Positions 7,578 to 10,455 of a DNA stretch of 10,455 nucleotides are shown here, one piece after another. The stretch comes from an uncultured Bacteroidales bacterium (GTDB taxonomy: Bacteria > Bacteroidota > Bacteroidia > Bacteroidales > UBA932), in assembly GCA_902461985.1 (NCBI GenBank), contig CABQAB010000040.1, positions 1 to 10,455 on the forward strand, given 5' to 3'. The position numbers were made by a program, and so were the translations under genes. The first letter of the stretch is position 1, and each line of letters opens with the position of its first letter. The notes under the pieces were generated by a model. That model had not been told where the DNA came from and did not search any database. It saw only the letters and a list, made by a program, of their open reading frames with translations.

Positions 7578-8909
7578 TTAAAGTTTTGACGTTGAAATAT
7601 ACAGGCTGTAGACCACTTTGCCGACAGGACTCATCTGAGGGTCCTGAATTACCTGATTTATACTTTCATAGACTGATGTGTTCAGGGCATAGTTCTGTGC
7701 GGCGGAAATTGAGTTCCACTTGAACGAACTGCTGAGTTCCGCATTTGTGGAGAAATTGTTTTCCGCTTCTTCGATAACGAAATCCACTTTCAGAAGGTTA
7801 GGGAATTCGGCTGACAGGGCATCCCCCACGCCGTCGAAATCGTCGTCAAGACAGAGGACAATCTCGCCGGTCTCCTCGAATATGTCTTCGTCTATCGAGA
7901 AGACGTCTTCAACTTTTTCCAGCCTTCTCAGTCCTGGAACTCTTCCTCCTGCGTATAGACTGTCACAATACTCCTGATACTCTTCGTACACCTGATATAC
8001 GACAGGTTCCAGTTCTTTGATATAGTAGCAATCCGATTCGTTTCTGTCTATGAAAAGACCTCTGAACACATAACGGATGTCAATGTCATCACCGTCGAGG
8101 AAATCACGTATGTCTTTCCAGCCCATTCCGTACTCCTGCACCTCGAAACCCGCGTTTGCTACGCAGTTGTCTGATACGGGAGACAGAGAAGGATTGATGT
8201 CCGGGTATTTCTTCGTGGTTCTGACTTCCGGCACACCATCGTACAGATGAAGCATCCTGACACTTTCATCCTTCGGCGCACTTCTTCTGAACCGGTCGTT
8301 GATGTTGTTGGAAATTGAAGAATCGGTGAAAAGCATATAATAGCGGTGCTTGGCAAATCTTCCGCTTTCGATATAAGGTTCGCTGTATATGAAGATTTCG
8401 TGTCCTTTTTTGATCCAGCAGCGGATTTCTTCAGCCAGATACGGATTGTTGAGGTTGTCCTTAACAATGCCCTGCTGAAAATATTCACCGTCGGTTATCA
8501 GAACTGCCTGATGGCTGCCAGCGACAATCATATGTACTGCCTGCTTGATGTCCGCATGGTTCACTTCCCTGACAGAACTCAAAAGTTGGTAGACCTTCTG
8601 TCTGTCATCTGTCTCTCGGGTGATTTGGCTTCCCTTGATTGACCAGAACACAGGAGAACAGTCTATGATAGACGGGTGCGTCGCAGTATAATACGGGGAT
8701 TTCATGGCTTCTGCCACGCAGGTGGAATAGTCAATGAACAAATCAACAGTATCACTGAGTGAAGACACTTTTCCAGGGAAATATTCCTTGTGAAATCTGT
8801 TCAGCAAAGAAAGATCAGGAGTAAAACTGATTCCTCCGCAGCCGGCCACCATTGTTGCCAATATAGCAAGAGCAACTAATCCGGACATTTTGTCAATTAG
8901 GTTTTTCAT
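7578..8909 (-). CDS. Lipoprotein with a vWA-like N-terminal region, 443 aa
   Basis: A lipoprotein signal is clear: hydrophobic residues 11-22 end in the lipobox VAGC, with Cys24 the lipidation site. No acidic run follows the Cys, so the Bacteroidota surface-export signal is not evident and a periplasm-facing location is as likely. Residues ~54-200 look like a von Willebrand A domain: strand DLFIDYSTC with D60 and S62 in the DxSxS metal-site pattern but C64 in place of the third residue, a helix containing HADIKQAV near 118-125, and strand VLITDGEY with T139-D140-G141 matching the third metal-site segment. This fits a partly degenerate MIDAS. Residues ~210-443 are acidic and unrecognised, with many Asp/Glu clusters near 305-385. 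The gene starts 22 bases after the small lipoprotein gene. Inference: an envelope-side adhesion, sensing or scaffold subunit. The vWA call rests on motifs read by eye. Confidence 0.9.
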   Translation of the reverse strand: MKNLIDKMSGLVALAILATMVAGCGGISFTPDLSLLNRFHKEYFPGKVSSLSDTVDLFIDYSTCVAEAMKSPYYTATHPSIIDCSPVFWSIKGSQITRETDDRQKVYQLLSSVREVNHADIKQAVHMIVAGSHQAVLITDGEYFQQGIVKDNLNNPYLAEEIRCWIKKGHEIFIYSEPYIESGRFAKHRYYMLFTDSSISNNINDRFRRSAPKDESVRMLHLYDGVPEVRTTKKYPDINPSLSPVSDNCVANAGFEVQEYGMGWKDIRDFLDGDDIDIRYVFRGLFIDRNESDCYYIKELEPVVYQVYEEYQEYCDSLYAGGRVPGLRRLEKVEDVFSIDEDIFEETGEIVLCLDDDFDGVGDALSAEFPNLLKVDFVIEEAENNFSTNAELSSSFKWNSISAAQNYALNTSVYESINQVIQDPQMSPVGKVVYSLYISTSKL

Positions 8910-8931
8910 ATCAGATAAAATGTTTGATTAT

Positions 8932-9312
8932 CTATTCTCCTGTCAATCCACTGACGAAGCCGTCTAACAGAGCCGGCAGTGAATTTCCGATTTCTGTTAC
9001 AGTGTCCATTATTCTGCTGGCTTCGCGCTTCGTTATAATTCCGTTGATTTTGCCGATTTTCTGGTATATTTCTTGTTTTTCCTCAGGAGTATATGAACTC
9101 AGATTAGCGCGGAATTCCTCACTCAGCGTATAATACTCGTCAATAAGAATATCCCATTCCTCATCAGACATTCCTGCACTACATTCTGCTGTGTCGAGAA
9201 TATTCTGCATTCTTGCTGACATCGGGAGATTTGATACACATGACAAAACGGCAAGGACACTGAGAATCAGTACCATACCTTTAAAGAATGTGGTTTTTGA
9301 CATATAGTTCAT
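8932..9312 (-). CDS. Small helical lipoprotein, 126 aa
   Basis: Short envelope protein of no recognised family. From the ATG at 9312, a charged n-region and a hydrophobic core (residues 13-23) end at VLSC, with Cys25 the probable lipidation site. Leu at position -2 is less typical, so plain secretion or a membrane anchor is an alternative. The mature part (~100 residues) is acidic and predicted helical, with EEWDILIDEYYTLSEEFRAN and PEEKQEIYQKIGKI stretches, and ends in a more hydrophobic tail (SLPALLDGFVSGLTGE). A later ATG at 9303 is equally possible. The open frame extends up to 9414, but the added 34 residues would put the signal sequence internally, so that start is unlikely. It is the first gene after the promoter candidate and precedes the vWA-like lipoprotein by 22 bases. 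Inference: an accessory subunit to that lipoprotein. Confidence 0.8.
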   Translation of the reverse strand: MNYMSKTTFFKGMVLILSVLAVLSCVSNLPMSARMQNILDTAECSAGMSDEEWDILIDEYYTLSEEFRANLSSYTPEEKQEIYQKIGKINGIITKREASRIMDTVTEIGNSLPALLDGFVSGLTGE

Positions 9313-9410
9313 GACAGATGAATTGTTTCTACCAGGACATAAAAAAGTGAGGACTCTCTTACTGTAGCCCCCAGGTATCGCCAAACACCAGCATCCACAA
9401 ATAAGAAAGT

Positions 9411-9428
9411 CCACACCGAGCGGTGCGG
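9411..9428 (-). promoter_or_regulatory. Leader hairpin upstream of the first lipoprotein gene
   Basis: Read on the minus strand, CCGCACCGCTCGGTGTGG folds into a 7-bp stem with a 4-base loop (GCTC). One pair is G-U on the minus strand but would be an A-C mismatch on the plus strand, so the minus-strand RNA folds better. It lies about 100 bases before the start codon at 9312 and is followed by the T-rich stretch ACTTTCTTATTTG. It could be an attenuator or an mRNA-stabilising structure. There is no evidence of ligand binding. Confidence 0.35.
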
Positions 9429-9553
9429 TTTTCTCATTTTACGTGCAGATGCTCTTTAAAAATTGGCGATTTCAGGGAGCTTCCCGCAAAAAAGAAAACA
9501 CAATTCGTATGTCTTCAATATGTTATTTCAGGTTCATACACCTATTTATCTTG

Positions 9554-9581
9554 CAAAGATAATCCATTTTTTGCATATCAA
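9554..9581 (-). promoter_or_regulatory. Candidate Bacteroidota sigma-ABfr promoter for the six-gene operon
   Basis: On the minus strand, TATCTTTG (9561-9554) is an exact match to the Bacteroidota -7 consensus TAnnTTTG. A TTG (9581-9579) lies 17 bases upstream as a possible -33 element. Spacing in characterised Bacteroides promoters is usually a little longer, so the -33 assignment is weaker than the -7. Transcription would begin near 9547. The site lies in the AT-rich gap just upstream of the operon's first gene, the expected place. Confidence 0.5.
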
Positions 9582-9617
9582 TGGTTTTTTCTTAAATATT
9601 TTTCCCTATTCCAGGGG

Positions 9618-10455
9618 TCAGTTTATGACAATCTCGTCGGTGAAGAGCCACTCTTTGACGGGGCCGGGGGCTGCGACCAGGCGTACGAAGCGTGCGGAGC
9701 AGTCGCAGACGGAACCGAAAGTCTTGAACAGGAGAGCTTCGTTGTCTGTGCTTATGTCATTCGGGATGACAGCGACGGAGCGGAAATTGAGTCCGTCGTC
9801 GGAAACGGAGATTTCAACATGGTCAGGCATATAGACCCACGCACCTTTGCTCTGCATGAAAGTGACCCCTATATAGTGGATGTCCGTTGTTTCGCCGAGG
9901 TCTACCGTTACGTCAAAATCAGGGTGGAAACCCTGCCATTTTTTGTCGCCGTAAGTCCAGCCGCCGAGAACGCCGTCGGTAAGGGCCGTTTCACCTGAAG
10001 AAAGGTATTTTTCGTTTGCAGGGACGTTGTAGATGACCTTCTTCCCTACTCCGAGGTGCTCTAAAGCAGAAAATGATTCTTTTCTTTCGCCGTATTCATT
10101 CGCGAGGTCAAAAACATTATAGCCCTGTTCCTTAAGGCAGGCGTTCGCAACAAGTGCGCGGCTATGGAAGTCTTTGTAATCTTTCAATCCGGCAGACGTC
10201 CAACCTGTTTCGGCCAAGGCTATCGCACGTGGCCAGTACATATACTCGCAGTGGCTTTCTGTCGGAATATACTCGGTCCAAAGGCAAGCCTGTATACCCA
10301 GAAGATGCTTTGTATCTACACCGTCAGGCAGTCCGTCCTCAGGGTCGTATGAATATACGGTCCGGAGTGGAATGTAGCCTCCAATTGAATGTGGTTCCTT
10401 GAACGGAGCGTCCTGGCAATGGTCAAGGTAGCAGTAAGCACCCGGAGCCATAGAT
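9618..10455 (-). CDS. GH20 beta-N-acetylhexosaminidase, C-terminal part (5' end outside window)
   Basis: This is the 3' portion of a glycoside hydrolase family 20 enzyme, which removes terminal beta-linked GlcNAc or GalNAc from glycans, normally in the periplasm or at the cell surface in Bacteroidales. The frame is open to the right edge; the first in-window Met (10451) is internal. The visible part contains the end of the catalytic barrel: PGAYCYLDHCQ, the IGGYIPLRTVYSYDP segment, and GIQACLWTEYIPTESHCEYM with the conserved Trp and Glu (W-T-E) that line the substrate pocket, then the PRAIALAETGW helix. The catalytic Asp-Glu pair would lie upstream, outside the window. The last ~130 residues form a discoidin/F5-8C-like beta domain (VTVDLGETTDIHYIGVTF, VEISVSDDGLNF, ARFVRLVAAP), which in this family often binds carbohydrate. 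It ends at TGA (9620-9618). Likely an independent transcription unit from the downstream operon. Confidence 0.93.
   Translation of the reverse strand, partial: SMAPGAYCYLDHCQDAPFKEPHSIGGYIPLRTVYSYDPEDGLPDGVDTKHLLGIQACLWTEYIPTESHCEYMYWPRAIALAETGWTSAGLKDYKDFHSRALVANACLKEQGYNVFDLANEYGERKESFSALEHLGVGKKVIYNVPANEKYLSSGETALTDGVLGGWTYGDKKWQGFHPDFDVTVDLGETTDIHYIGVTFMQSKGAWVYMPDHVEISVSDDGLNFRSVAVIPNDISTDNEALLFKTFGSVCDCSARFVRLVAAPGPVKEWLFTDEIVIN

Larger units (their letters stand above)
9313..9617 (-). other. Intergenic region with probable operon leader
   Basis: These 305 bases separate the GH20 stop from the first lipoprotein gene. They are AT-rich near 9540-9610. I see a Bacteroidota-type promoter candidate at 9554-9581 and a stable hairpin at 9411-9428. 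If the promoter is right, the leader is roughly 235 bases long. No convincing intrinsic terminator for the GH20 gene is visible: a short CCCT/AGGG stem just after its stop is followed by A residues, not a T run. Read-through from the GH20 gene is therefore possible. No RNA gene or protein-coding frame of its own is supported. Confidence 0.6.

Noticed and set aside
9313..9414. N-terminal extension of the small lipoprotein from an ATG at 9414
   Set aside because: It would bury the lipoprotein signal sequence 34 residues inside the protein, and it overlaps the leader hairpin.
9411..9434. Intrinsic terminator on the plus strand (hairpin followed by TTTTCTCATTTT)
   Set aside because: No plus-strand gene leads into it, and the stem has an A-C mismatch in that orientation.
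9475..9485. Short GGGA/TCCC palindrome in the intergenic gap
   Set aside because: A 4-bp stem with a 3-base loop and no adjacent T run in either direction is expected by chance.
9423..9998. Plus-strand open frame of 191 codons
   Set aside because: It runs antisense through the well-supported GH20 C-terminal domain and the promoter region; its product has no recognisable domain and many Cys and Phe residues typical of a spurious frame.

Overview
The window looks like a chromosomal segment from a member of Bacteroidota, probably order Bacteroidales. The evidence is a GH20 hexosaminidase with a C-terminal discoidin-like module, short-leader lipoproteins, a TAnnTTTG-type -7 promoter box, and gene starts without clear Shine-Dalgarno sequences. 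I cannot name a genus from sequence alone. All recognisable genes lie on the minus strand, so transcription runs from right to left. No tRNA, rRNA, CRISPR array, transposase or integrase was seen.

Right edge (10455-9618): the 3' end of a GH20 beta-N-acetylhexosaminidase gene, a secreted glycan-degrading enzyme. It appears unrelated to what follows. A 305-base non-coding stretch (9617-9313) then holds a candidate promoter and a leader hairpin.

Rest of the window (9312-1): six consecutive minus-strand genes separated by 22, 12, 2, 11 and 1 bases, almost certainly one operon that continues past the left edge. In order they are a small helical lipoprotein; a 443-residue lipoprotein with a vWA-like region whose metal site is partly degenerate; a 130-residue protein with three predicted membrane segments; a 530-residue tubulin/FtsZ-superfamily-like protein; a ~1,197-residue protein with an unknown ~590-residue N-terminal module fused to an Hsp70/actin-type (ASKHA) ATPase; and a partial protein of at least 657 residues. 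No other product in the operon could be assigned a specific function. By my reading the last protein is a second, catalytically decayed ASKHA-like protein followed by a coiled coil and a beta-rich domain.

Inferred joint role: the operon combines two nucleotide-dependent assembly folds (tubulin-like and actin/Hsp70-like, the latter with a degenerate partner) with a membrane protein and two envelope lipoproteins. This suggests an envelope-spanning, NTP-driven machine for membrane remodelling, surface organisation or stress response. A related idea is published: the FtsZ-like families described by Makarova and Koonin (2010), one of which is linked to vWA, GTPase and OmpA-family proteins. The combination here, with a giant ASKHA protein, a pseudo-ASKHA partner and a vWA-like lipoprotein, may be a distinct Bacteroidota version. 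Its function cannot be deduced from sequence.
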